Shown piece by piece: positions 36,567-45,052 of a stretch of 48,119 nt of DNA. The number at the start of each line of letters is the position of its first letter. Within the stretch, counting starts at the first letter, position 1. The position numbers were made by a program, and so were the translations under genes. Location of the stretch: positions 1 through 48,119 of the IMG/VR virus record IMGVR_UViG_3300023174_000255, one strand, 5' to 3'. This stretch comes from a virus. The notes below the pieces were generated by a model. The model worked only from the letters and a program-made list of their open reading frames with translations. It was not told the DNA's origin and made no database searches.

Positions 36567-37199
36567 ATGCCATATAGCCGTGGTACGTCAAATAACATTA
36601 TCGTTGGTGCAGCAGCACTTTTTGTTGCGGATACAACACTTACTCCAGGTACACTGGAAGGTTTTGATTCAAGCGAGTCTTTTAAGACTACGCTTTCAGC
36701 AGACGCAGCATATACTAACGTAGGTTACACCATGAACGGTCTTGAACTACAATTCCAACCTGACTTCGGTGAGGTTGCAGTTGATCAGATTCTTGACGTT
36801 GCAAAACTATATAAGCAAGGTATGCAGGTTAATCTTGCTACCGCTTTTGCTGAAGCAACATTAGAAAACTTGCTTCTTGCACTAGCATTCAAAGAGACAC
36901 AACTTACAGGAAACAAGAATGCATCTACAGGTAAGACACTTAATCTATCTGCAGGTGAACTTGGAGAATGTCCAGTAGAACGAGGAATCGTTGCTGTTGG
37001 TCCAGGAACTGGAGATTGCGATGCATCTGACACCGTTGAGCGTGTTTATACAGCCTACCGTGCTCTATCAATTGAGAACGTAACTGTATCCGCTAAGCGT
37101 GATGAGCCATCAATGTTTGAAGTTTCATTCCGTCTTCTTCCTGAAGACACATCTGGATCCTACGGTAAGATCGTAGATCGTACTTGGGGCCAGTCATAA
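36567..37199 (+). CDS. Major tail (tube) protein
   Basis: A 210-residue protein: NIIVGAAALFVADTTLTPGT, FKTTLSADAAYTNVGYTMNG LELQFQPDFGEVAVDQILDV, a central loop and a C-terminal YRALSIENVTVSAKRDEPSM FEVSFRLLPE. The strands before and after the long helix region match the tail-tube fold of siphoviruses. It is followed by a strong terminator, as usual for an abundant product, and lies directly before the chaperone and tape-measure genes. Confidence 0.8.
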   Translation: MPYSRGTSNNIIVGAAALFVADTTLTPGTLEGFDSSESFKTTLSADAAYTNVGYTMNGLELQFQPDFGEVAVDQILDVAKLYKQGMQVNLATAFAEATLENLLLALAFKETQLTGNKNASTGKTLNLSAGELGECPVERGIVAVGPGTGDCDASDTVERVYTAYRALSIENVTVSAKRDEPSMFEVSFRLLPEDTSGSYGKIVDRTWGQS

Positions 37200-37218
37200 T
37201 CTAGATTTAGATTAACTC

Positions 37219-37254
37219 AAAGCCCATCTCTAACGAGGTGGGTTTTTTGTTTTG
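37219..37254 (+). terminator. Strong intrinsic terminator after the tail tube gene
   Basis: CCCATCTC pairs with GAGGTGGG (one T-G), extended by A/T pairs, loop TAAC, then TTTTTTGTTTTG. The clearest terminator in the window. Confidence 0.85.
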
Positions 37255-37258
37255 TCTG

Positions 37259-37267
37259 TGATAGAAT
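37259..37267 (+). promoter_or_regulatory. Extended -10-like promoter, leaderless type
   Basis: TGATAGAAT, 9 nt before the ATG at 37277, directly after the strong terminator, so this gene pair needs its own promoter. Confidence 0.5.
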
Positions 37268-37276
37268 AGAAAGATT

Positions 37277-37972
37277 ATGGCAACAACCGTTTATCAAAGC
37301 AAAATAATAAATCTAATTGATGGTTCAGAATTAGAGATAACTCCATTAAAAATAAAATATTTGCGTGAATTTATGGAGGCATTTGAGAATGTTAAATTAA
37401 CAAAAAATGATGACGAAGCCATAGAAAGTTTAGTTGAATGCGTAAGGATAGCAATGAAACAATACTATCCAGAAATATCAAAAACAAAAGAAGTCGTAGA
37501 AGATAGTTTTGACATGCCAACAATTTATAAAATACTGGATGTGTCTGCTGGAATCAAGATTAATCAAAAATCAGAAGAACCTGTAAAGGATCAAGCAACA
37601 GATAGCGGAGCCACATGGTCAGACCTAGATCTTGCAAAAATAGAGTCTGAGGTTTTCTTGCTGGGTATATGGAAGGATTATAAAGAACTTGAAGAATCTT
37701 TATCAATGCCAGAGTTAATGGCAACTCTTTCAAGTCGTAGAGAACTTGACTATGAAGAAAAAAAGTTTTTTGCAGCAATACAGGGTGTGGATTTAGAACA
37801 ACAGGCTGGATCTAGTAGGGGGCAAAAAGAATGGGAAGATATGAAAGCAAGAGTATTTAGTCAAGGTGCAACAAATGATAGCAATGATATATTAGCACTT
37901 CAAGGTCAGAATGCAAGGCAAGCAGGGTTTGGAATTGGAATGGGTATTGATTATGAAGACCTTAGAAAATAA
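37277..37972 (+). CDS. Tail-assembly chaperone, long form (GT-like)
   Basis: A 231-residue protein. The N-terminal 96 residues align with the whole 109-residue product at 38014: LIDGSELEITPLKIKYLREF MEAFENV / LIDGTKVTVRPLKISLLRPF MKKFEGV, VECVRIAMKQYYPEISK / MECVQIAMKQYKPELSE, DMPTIYKILDVSAGIKI / DLPTVYKIVEAASGIKL. The C-terminal 130 residues are the extension expected of a frameshifted G-T product, but here they are in the same frame in a separate gene. It helps assemble the tail tube around the tape measure. Own promoter. Confidence 0.75.
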   Translation: MATTVYQSKIINLIDGSELEITPLKIKYLREFMEAFENVKLTKNDDEAIESLVECVRIAMKQYYPEISKTKEVVEDSFDMPTIYKILDVSAGIKINQKSEEPVKDQATDSGATWSDLDLAKIESEVFLLGIWKDYKELEESLSMPELMATLSSRRELDYEEKKFFAAIQGVDLEQQAGSSRGQKEWEDMKARVFSQGATNDSNDILALQGQNARQAGFGIGMGIDYEDLRK

Positions 37973-37980
37973 TGTTTTTA

Positions 37981-37989
37981 TGCTATAAT
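37981..37989 (+). promoter_or_regulatory. Extended -10 promoter, leader type
   Basis: TGCTATAAT, 24 nt before the ATG at 38014; AGGAGGAA ribosome site. Confidence 0.65.
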
Positions 37990-38013
37990 TAACATAACCT
38001 ATAGGAGGAAATA

Positions 38014-38343
38014 ATGGCAACAACTACGCATGAGGAAACAACTCTTACGTTAATTGATGGCACAAAGGTTACAGTACGTCCTCTAAAAATCTCTCTACTT
38101 CGTCCATTTATGAAGAAGTTTGAGGGTGTGGGAGCAGTGGCGGATAACAACGAAAAGTCTATGGACATTCTTATGGAATGTGTTCAGATTGCGATGAAAC
38201 AATATAAGCCAGAACTCTCAGAAGACGTAGCAAAGTTAGAAGAGATTGTTGATCTTCCAACTGTTTACAAGATCGTAGAAGCAGCATCAGGAATTAAACT
38301 TGCTGAAGTTTCAGACGTTCTTGGCGTAACTATGGCTGAATAA
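38014..38343 (+). CDS. Tail-assembly chaperone, short form (G-like)
   Basis: A 109-residue protein, paralogue of the N-terminal half of the upstream 231-residue product (see there for aligned motifs). It ends EVSDVLGVTMAE 22 nt before the tape measure. No slippery heptamer is seen near its end, so a -1 frameshift is not evident. Strong ribosome site. It would supply the short chaperone normally made from the unshifted frame. Confidence 0.75.
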   Translation: MATTTHEETTLTLIDGTKVTVRPLKISLLRPFMKKFEGVGAVADNNEKSMDILMECVQIAMKQYKPELSEDVAKLEEIVDLPTVYKIVEAASGIKLAEVSDVLGVTMAE

Positions 38344-38365
38344 TTTAAAAGAGGTATGGAACTAA

Positions 38366-41300
38366 ATGGCTGATGTTAATGCAAATATTGACATTAATAT
38401 TGATTCATCTGCTGCATTAGCACAGTTAAAATCTCTTCAACGACAGATTTCGCAGTTCCATACCTCAATAGCCAAATCAAGTGAAACAGCAGCACTTGCA
38501 CAAAAAAGCCTACAAAAAAATCTTTTAGGCAGCATAAACTCAATCGGTGCTTTTACAGCCGAGATGCGAACAGTAAGAACATCTGCAGAATCATTTACTG
38601 ATTCATTAGAAAAGAACAAGTTCTCAATGCGAGAATACTTCCGCTATGCGGGAGCATCAACAAAAACATTTGGTCGTTTATTTAAAACAGAGTTTGACAC
38701 AATTGGCAAGGTAGCAGAAGAACGTGTAAAGAAACTCCAAACACAATATATTAAGATGGGCCGTGATTCAAGCGGTGCAATGAGAGCAATGGCTATTATG
38801 CCTACAGAACTTAATATGGATGATTATGGAACACAAGTTCAACTAACAGCACAAAAACAAGCACTATTTAATCAATTAATGAAGCAGGGGTCAACTAACC
38901 TACTGAACTTTGGTAAGAATACACAGTGGGCTGGTCGTCAGTTGATGGTTGGTTTTACTCTTCCTTTGGTGGCATTTGGAAGCACAGCATCAAAAGCCTT
39001 CATGGATATGGAAACACAGGCATTAAAATTTAGAAAGGTTTATGGAGATTTATTTACAACTCCAGGAGAAACAAATGCTGCACTTGCTGGAGTTAAAGAA
39101 CTTGCTAATTCATTTACACAATATGGTATTGCAGCATCACAAACAGTCGGACTCGCTGCAGATGCAGCAGCAGCAGGCTTTAAAGGACTAGATTTACAAG
39201 CGCAAACAAAAGAAGCAACTAGACTTTCTGTTCTTGGTCAAATTGATCAACAACAGGCTCTACAAACAACTATTGCACTTCAAAATGCATTTAGTATTTC
39301 TTCACAAGATCTTGCTTCTAATATTGACTTTTTAAATGCGGTAGAAAACCAAACTGTAACATCTCTAGATGATATTACAACAGCAATTCCAAAGGTTGCT
39401 CCAGTAATTAAACAACTTGGTGGAAATGTTAAAGATTTAGCCTTTTTCTTAACAGCAATGAAAGAAGGTGGTGTTAATGCATCAGAAGGTGCTAACGCAC
39501 TTAAATCTGGTCTTGCATCATTAATTAATCCAACTAAAAAAGCAAAAGATATGCTTAGTGGTTTGGGTATTGATATAGTAGGAATTGTTCAAAAAGACAA
39601 AGGTAATTTACGTGCTACTGTTGTTGATTTTGCAAAAGCATTAGATAGGCTTGCTCCGTTACAAAGAGCACAAGCAATTGAACAAATGTTTGGTAAATTT
39701 CAGTTTGCACGTTTATCTACATTATTCCAAAATGTTACAAAAGATGGAACACAAGCATCTCGTGTTCTTGATTTAGCATCTGCAAGTGTTGAAGATTTAG
39801 CAAATGTATCCAATAAAGAGTTAGGCATGACTGCTGATTCTGCTATGAATAAATTTAAAAAGAGTGTTGAAGATTTAAAGATAGCACTTGTTCCAGTTGG
39901 TAAAGCATTCTTAGAAGCAGCAACACCAATAGTTGAATTTGTTGGAAATATTCTTGAAAAATTTGCTAATCTTTCAGATGGAACAAAAAGAGTAATTACA
40001 TTATTAACTGTTGGAATAGGTGCTGCTGGACCAATTCTTCTTATGACATTTGGTTTGCTTGCTAATGGTCTTGCAAATATTATTAAATTATTTTTAACAC
40101 TTCGTAATGGATATTTAAGATTAACTGGACAAACACAGGTTCTTGGTGAACAAACACAGTATATGACAATGGAGCAGTTAGATGCTACAGCAGCAGCACA
40201 CTCTCTTAATCAAACACACGCCAACCTAATACAAACATTTACAGCAGAAGCATCTGCAGTTAAAGATCTTGTCACTGCATATCAATCTGCAATTTCAGCA
40301 TCAGCAAGATTTGCAGCAACAAATCCAGGAATGATGATGCCTATTAAAGGACGCAAAAAGTTTGCTAAAGGTGGTGTAGTTCTAGGATCTGGAAATAAAG
40401 ATAGCGTTCCAGCCATGCTTACTCCTGGAGAAGTTGTTGTTCCAAAGGGTATTGCTCAAGAAAACATGTCACTACTTGGATCGTTATTTGCAGGCAAGGT
40501 TGCACGTAGATATGCAGAAGGTACATTAAATGTAGGTGGTAAAGCAGTTCAAATGCAGTTCTTAAATGCTAAGAATATGTCTGCTATACAGAATATTATT
40601 AATAAACTTGTTTCTGGTGCTGCTAAATTAAGTGATGCAGAAGGTGTTGTTGCTGAAACTCTTTATAGATTGTCAACAGATACAAAAGCAAGTGCTACTA
40701 AGTTTGTTAAAGAACTTGACATTGTTGCAGGAGAAATGGAAAAAATACAGATTCCTGAAAACATTGTTGGAGAAAGAGATTATAGTGCATCTGGAGCAGG
40801 TATAAAGGGTAGTGTAGCAACACAGTTAGGCACAACAAGAGGTGCTGCAGGTGCAGAAGAATATCGTCGTGCACAAATTGCTGCAGAAGCAACTCAAAAG
40901 GCATACGAGGCAATGGGTGTAAGTGGTCAACAATTAGCACAATCAATTCAAGTAGACCGTGCACATATTGTTGAGGTAACACAAGCAGAAAAACGCTACA
41001 GAGAAGCATGGGATACTAGATTATTTGTTGCACAGGCAAGAGCAGAAAATGAAATGAGTATGCTTTTAACAAATGAAAAAAATCAAAAAGCATATGTAAA
41101 TGTTCTTCAGCAATCAGGTGAGTCTGAAGAAATGAAACGTTCAATACTTAATAAAATTACAAAAGATATTGCATTAACAGAGGATGAGTTACAGGCTCAA
41201 GTAAGAATCCTTGAAGCAATGCAAAAAGATACTGCTCTTATGAAAACAACAACTGGACAGTTTGGTAGAGTTGCAGTTGGAACTATTGCTGCAGGTAAAG

Positions 41301-44300
41301 CAAGGGCAGCATTGGGGCCAGCAGCCTCTGGTGTTGGTTCAAGAACTGCAGCAGAAACAGAAATGGCACGACAAGCACTAATTAGAACAAAATTTAGAGG
41401 CGATACAACATTTATTAGAAAATTACAAGGACAGGGCACACAGGCAGTTGATAATTTAATTATTGCTATGGAAAAAAGTGCACAAACAAAGTCTCCATCA
41501 AGAAGAACAAGAAAACTAGGAAAAGACATTATGTCTGGACTAGTTGTTGGAATGCAAGATGAAGAAAGAATACTTCAGGCACAAGCACAAAAAACAGCAG
41601 ATATTGCAACACTATCAAAAACAAGTTTATATGGAACAACTGGTGGAATTGATCCTGTTCAAAAATCTATTCGCAGACAATTAGACAAGAGAGCAAGACT
41701 TTCTGAAATACAGCAGGGTATGGCTATTGGTCCAGGAATTATGGGAAGAGTAGGTCAACAGTCACAAAAGCCTAGCATACTTGGAAGATTAAAGAACGTT
41801 AATCCAATGAAAGCAAGCATAGGCATCATGGGTGTAGGCATGGCTGCATCAATGCTTCCTGGACAGGCTGGAAATATTGCAGGACAGATTTCAGGCATTG
41901 CCTTTGTTGCACAAGCAATGATGATGCTACCAGGACCTTTAAAACTAGTTGCTGGTGGGCTTGCAGGAATGTATGGAATTATGAAGTTAACAAATGCACT
42001 TAGAGAAAAAGAACGTCAAGCAATTGAAGGACTTGGTAAGGCTGCAAATCTTTCATCTAGCCAAATTGATAAACTTGGTGGAGTTTTAGGATTTACACCA
42101 TTAAAGAGTAATCTTGAAATGGCAAAGCCAGCAGTATCTGGTTTGACACCAGAAAAAAGCAAGCAAGTTGCAGAAGTTCAAAAATTATTGGGTAGTGATA
42201 AAGAGTTTAAGAATCAAGTTGCATCAGTAAAGAAAGCAACAAACGAGCAGGCAGATATTATATTTAAGTCACTTGCCTTAAGATTGACTGGACAGGGTGC
42301 AACTAAAGATGCAGTAACAAATTATATTTATGCACTTCAACAAGAAGCAGGAAAGACAGATGTAAAGTTTTATGTTAAGAGCATTGATATTAAAACAAAG
42401 GAAGGACAGGCTAATCTACAAAAGTCTGTTGATACACTTCTTAATGATTATAAATCTGCATTTGATAAAGGCTATAAGAAATCAAAGATTTTTGTTGGTG
42501 GAGGAAGAGGTGGTGGAGTAGTTAAAGATGTTGATATTCTTTCAACAGATCTAAAGAAAAAGTTTGCAACAGTATCAAATGTACTTCAAAATACTTTTAT
42601 GGCACTTGACACACAACTTCGTACTGGAATAATTAATGCAGAACAATTTGGACAATCATTTGATGGAATATCTGCAAGTATTAATAAAATGCCAAAGGCT
42701 GATGCTCTTTATCTAATGTCACAACTTATGAGGTCTTTACCTTCAGAACTTGCACAATCAGCAGCAGGAATTAAAAATGTTTCAGATCAAATGATGATTC
42801 TTAAAGCAGCAACACTGGGTGTAGCAGTTACTTCTTCAATGCTTAATACTCTTGCAATTCAAAGTGGTGAGGGTGGAAATGAACGTGCTAAAGGAAGAAT
42901 TAGGGCAGAACTAACAAAACAAATTAAAGATAGAATGAAAATGGTAGAAGAAATTGCAAAATCTATTGCTGGAACACAGACTGGAACTAAAACTGGAACC
43001 CCAGGTCTTACCAATATGGAAAAATATAATAAGTATTATGCAATCATAAAGAACTTTTTTGATACACAAGAAGCATTAATTAGACGTCAAAGAAAGTCTG
43101 AAGCAGATCTTTTACAGACTAAGATTGATAATGCTCAAAAGGCAGTAGATGCAGCACAAAAGGAAATTAATGCAAAGCAAGAACTAATTGATGCAAATAG
43201 CCATGAAATAGATTTATTGAATCGTAAGGTTGAACTTAACTATGATCGCCCAATTGAAAAACTTCAAGATGAATCTGCAGTTTTAAATAATAATCTTGAT
43301 ATTATTCGTAATCAAGAAGACGGAATTAATAAACAATATGATGCACAAATAACTGCACTTGAAAAAATTTCTTCACTTAATCAGGAAGTTGCAGCACAAG
43401 AAAAGTCAAGACTTACAATTGCTGATGCTTTAACTACTGGAGACATTTCTGCAGCAGCGGTTGCAATTCAAGAAGCAAGAGCACAAGCAGCAGCATCAAG
43501 AATAGACCAACAAAAAACAGCAATGGAGGCATCTCGTCAACAGGCTCTTTCTGGTTTAACTGCTGGTGGAATGACTAAAGATCAAATTGAAGCACGTGCA
43601 TATCAAATTGGACAACAAACATTTTTACTTGAACAACAAAAAAAACTTATACAAGATCAAATTGTGGCTATTCAAGATAAGAACTATGAAATTGAACAAC
43701 AAATTTATAACATTAAAGAAGCATCATTAGTTCCAAACCAAAAAATAGTTGATAGTACTTCGGAAATACTAAAGAACTACAACGATACTACAGATAAAAT
43801 TGTTGCTAGTGTTACATATCTTAAACAAACTGCTGATGAATGGGAAACAAATAGAATTAAAGTTGAGGCTGCAAATGCTCAAATTGAATTTACTAAACAA
43901 AATTTAATTGATGCAAAATCAGCAGCACAGGCTATATTTGATATATGGAATAAAATAACAAGTAAAGTTATAACTATTACAACAAATTATGTAACCAGTG
44001 GCTCAGTATCTTCTGGTCGTACCAGCATGTATGGTGGAAAAATAAAACCAATGTCTATGGGAGGAATCGTTCCTAAATATTTTGCAAGTGGTGGAAGAAT
44101 AGGATCTGATTCAGTTCCTACCATGCTTACTCCTGGAGAGTTTGTTGTAAATAAAGCAGCATCTAAGAAGTTTGGACCATTGCTTTCAATGTTAAACGAG
44201 TCTAAATATCCATCAATGATTGGTGGAGGAAATTCAGGGTATGCAACTCCAATAAATAATGTATCTAGTTCTGTAAGCGATAACTCCACAGCAGTGTATA

Positions 44301-44419
44301 ATTATAGTCTAGGCTTTAATATTAATGGAAATAACTCAAATGCTAATGATATAGCACGAGCCGTTATGACACAGATTAAACAAGTTGATGCACAAAGAAT
44401 TAGGAGACAAAGAGCATAA
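38366..44419 (+). CDS. Tail tape measure protein
   Basis: A 2017-residue protein of the TP901-type tape measure family. Residues about 190-420 hold the core (NFGKNTQWAGRQLMVGFTLP LVAFGSTASKAFMDME, GVKELANSFTQYGIAASQTV, FFLTAMKEGGVNASEGANAL). Hydrophobic segments lie at about 541-577 (VITLLTVGIGAAGPILLMTF) and 1150-1205. A long coiled region is at about 1560-1810. Two copies of GG...DSVP(A/T)MLTPGE(V/F)VV occur at about 666 and 1900. At about 1.5 angstrom per residue the tail would be near 300 nm. Ribosome site AAGAGG. Confidence 0.9.
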   Translation: MADVNANIDINIDSSAALAQLKSLQRQISQFHTSIAKSSETAALAQKSLQKNLLGSINSIGAFTAEMRTVRTSAESFTDSLEKNKFSMREYFRYAGASTKTFGRLFKTEFDTIGKVAEERVKKLQTQYIKMGRDSSGAMRAMAIMPTELNMDDYGTQVQLTAQKQALFNQLMKQGSTNLLNFGKNTQWAGRQLMVGFTLPLVAFGSTASKAFMDMETQALKFRKVYGDLFTTPGETNAALAGVKELANSFTQYGIAASQTVGLAADAAAAGFKGLDLQAQTKEATRLSVLGQIDQQQALQTTIALQNAFSISSQDLASNIDFLNAVENQTVTSLDDITTAIPKVAPVIKQLGGNVKDLAFFLTAMKEGGVNASEGANALKSGLASLINPTKKAKDMLSGLGIDIVGIVQKDKGNLRATVVDFAKALDRLAPLQRAQAIEQMFGKFQFARLSTLFQNVTKDGTQASRVLDLASASVEDLANVSNKELGMTADSAMNKFKKSVEDLKIALVPVGKAFLEAATPIVEFVGNILEKFANLSDGTKRVITLLTVGIGAAGPILLMTFGLLANGLANIIKLFLTLRNGYLRLTGQTQVLGEQTQYMTMEQLDATAAAHSLNQTHANLIQTFTAEASAVKDLVTAYQSAISASARFAATNPGMMMPIKGRKKFAKGGVVLGSGNKDSVPAMLTPGEVVVPKGIAQENMSLLGSLFAGKVARRYAEGTLNVGGKAVQMQFLNAKNMSAIQNIINKLVSGAAKLSDAEGVVAETLYRLSTDTKASATKFVKELDIVAGEMEKIQIPENIVGERDYSASGAGIKGSVATQLGTTRGAAGAEEYRRAQIAAEATQKAYEAMGVSGQQLAQSIQVDRAHIVEVTQAEKRYREAWDTRLFVAQARAENEMSMLLTNEKNQKAYVNVLQQSGESEEMKRSILNKITKDIALTEDELQAQVRILEAMQKDTALMKTTTGQFGRVAVGTIAAGKARAALGPAASGVGSRTAAETEMARQALIRTKFRGDTTFIRKLQGQGTQAVDNLIIAMEKSAQTKSPSRRTRKLGKDIMSGLVVGMQDEERILQAQAQKTADIATLSKTSLYGTTGGIDPVQKSIRRQLDKRARLSEIQQGMAIGPGIMGRVGQQSQKPSILGRLKNVNPMKASIGIMGVGMAASMLPGQAGNIAGQISGIAFVAQAMMMLPGPLKLVAGGLAGMYGIMKLTNALREKERQAIEGLGKAANLSSSQIDKLGGVLGFTPLKSNLEMAKPAVSGLTPEKSKQVAEVQKLLGSDKEFKNQVASVKKATNEQADIIFKSLALRLTGQGATKDAVTNYIYALQQEAGKTDVKFYVKSIDIKTKEGQANLQKSVDTLLNDYKSAFDKGYKKSKIFVGGGRGGGVVKDVDILSTDLKKKFATVSNVLQNTFMALDTQLRTGIINAEQFGQSFDGISASINKMPKADALYLMSQLMRSLPSELAQSAAGIKNVSDQMMILKAATLGVAVTSSMLNTLAIQSGEGGNERAKGRIRAELTKQIKDRMKMVEEIAKSIAGTQTGTKTGTPGLTNMEKYNKYYAIIKNFFDTQEALIRRQRKSEADLLQTKIDNAQKAVDAAQKEINAKQELIDANSHEIDLLNRKVELNYDRPIEKLQDESAVLNNNLDIIRNQEDGINKQYDAQITALEKISSLNQEVAAQEKSRLTIADALTTGDISAAAVAIQEARAQAAASRIDQQKTAMEASRQQALSGLTAGGMTKDQIEARAYQIGQQTFLLEQQKKLIQDQIVAIQDKNYEIEQQIYNIKEASLVPNQKIVDSTSEILKNYNDTTDKIVASVTYLKQTADEWETNRIKVEAANAQIEFTKQNLIDAKSAAQAIFDIWNKITSKVITITTNYVTSGSVSSGRTSMYGGKIKPMSMGGIVPKYFASGGRIGSDSVPTMLTPGEFVVNKAASKKFGPLLSMLNESKYPSMIGGGNSGYATPINNVSSSVSDNSTAVYNYSLGFNINGNNSNANDIARAVMTQIKQVDAQRIRRQRA

Positions 44420-45051
44420 TGGCTACAAGCGCTTATATCTCTGGAAGAAAAAGATATCAAAGACCACAGGGAATTTTATGGTCAGAAAATGCTGGAACGC
44501 TAAGCAATGGGCTATATGTTCCAACTGGGTTTGAAGTTGGTGCAGACACTAATTCAACAGACCCAAATCTATTAGATCAGTTTATTATATTAACAGATCA
44601 CAATCGTTCTGAAATGAATTTTGTACCACAAAGAATTGAACAAAGAAAAAGAACAATTAATGGTCGCATGCGCTCATATCATATTGCAGATAAACTTAGC
44701 ATGACTGTTTCTTGGGATATGGTTCCATCAAGATCGTACGCAGATGATCCAAACTTTAACACTACAACTGGAAAATCTTCAAACTTTAATACAACAAATG
44801 AATATACATCAGACGGTGGTGCAGGTGGAGGAGAAATTCTTGAATGGTATGAAAATCATCAAGGACCATTTTGGATGTACCTTGCATATGACAAGCATAA
44901 TAATTTTTCAGGAGTAGATGAATATAATCATCTTGGACAATATAATCAAATAATTCAAGTTTACTTTGCAGACTTTAATTATTCCGTTGTTAAACGTGGT
45001 GGGAATAATCATGACCTTTGGAATATTTCGGTAAATCTGGAAGAGGTCTAA
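44419..45051 (+). CDS. Distal-tail-like protein
   Basis: A 210-residue protein directly after the tape measure (TAATG). RKRYQRPQGILWSENAGTLS NGLYVPTGFEVG, FIILTDHNRSEMNFVPQRIE QRKRTINGRMRSYHIADKLS MTVSWDMVPSR, and DYNQIIQVYFADFNYSVVKR-like C-terminal strands (here NQIIQVYFADFNYSVVKRGG). Place and strand pattern fit a distal tail protein of the tail tip; no sequence signature is decisive. Confidence 0.6.
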   Translation: MATSAYISGRKRYQRPQGILWSENAGTLSNGLYVPTGFEVGADTNSTDPNLLDQFIILTDHNRSEMNFVPQRIEQRKRTINGRMRSYHIADKLSMTVSWDMVPSRSYADDPNFNTTTGKSSNFNTTNEYTSDGGAGGGEILEWYENHQGPFWMYLAYDKHNNFSGVDEYNHLGQYNQIIQVYFADFNYSVVKRGGNNHDLWNISVNLEEV

Positions 45052-45052
45052 A

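Noticed and set aside
37940-38400. Programmed frameshift between chaperone and tape measure region
   Set aside because: No slippery heptamer was seen near the end of either chaperone gene, and the long form exists as a complete separate gene.
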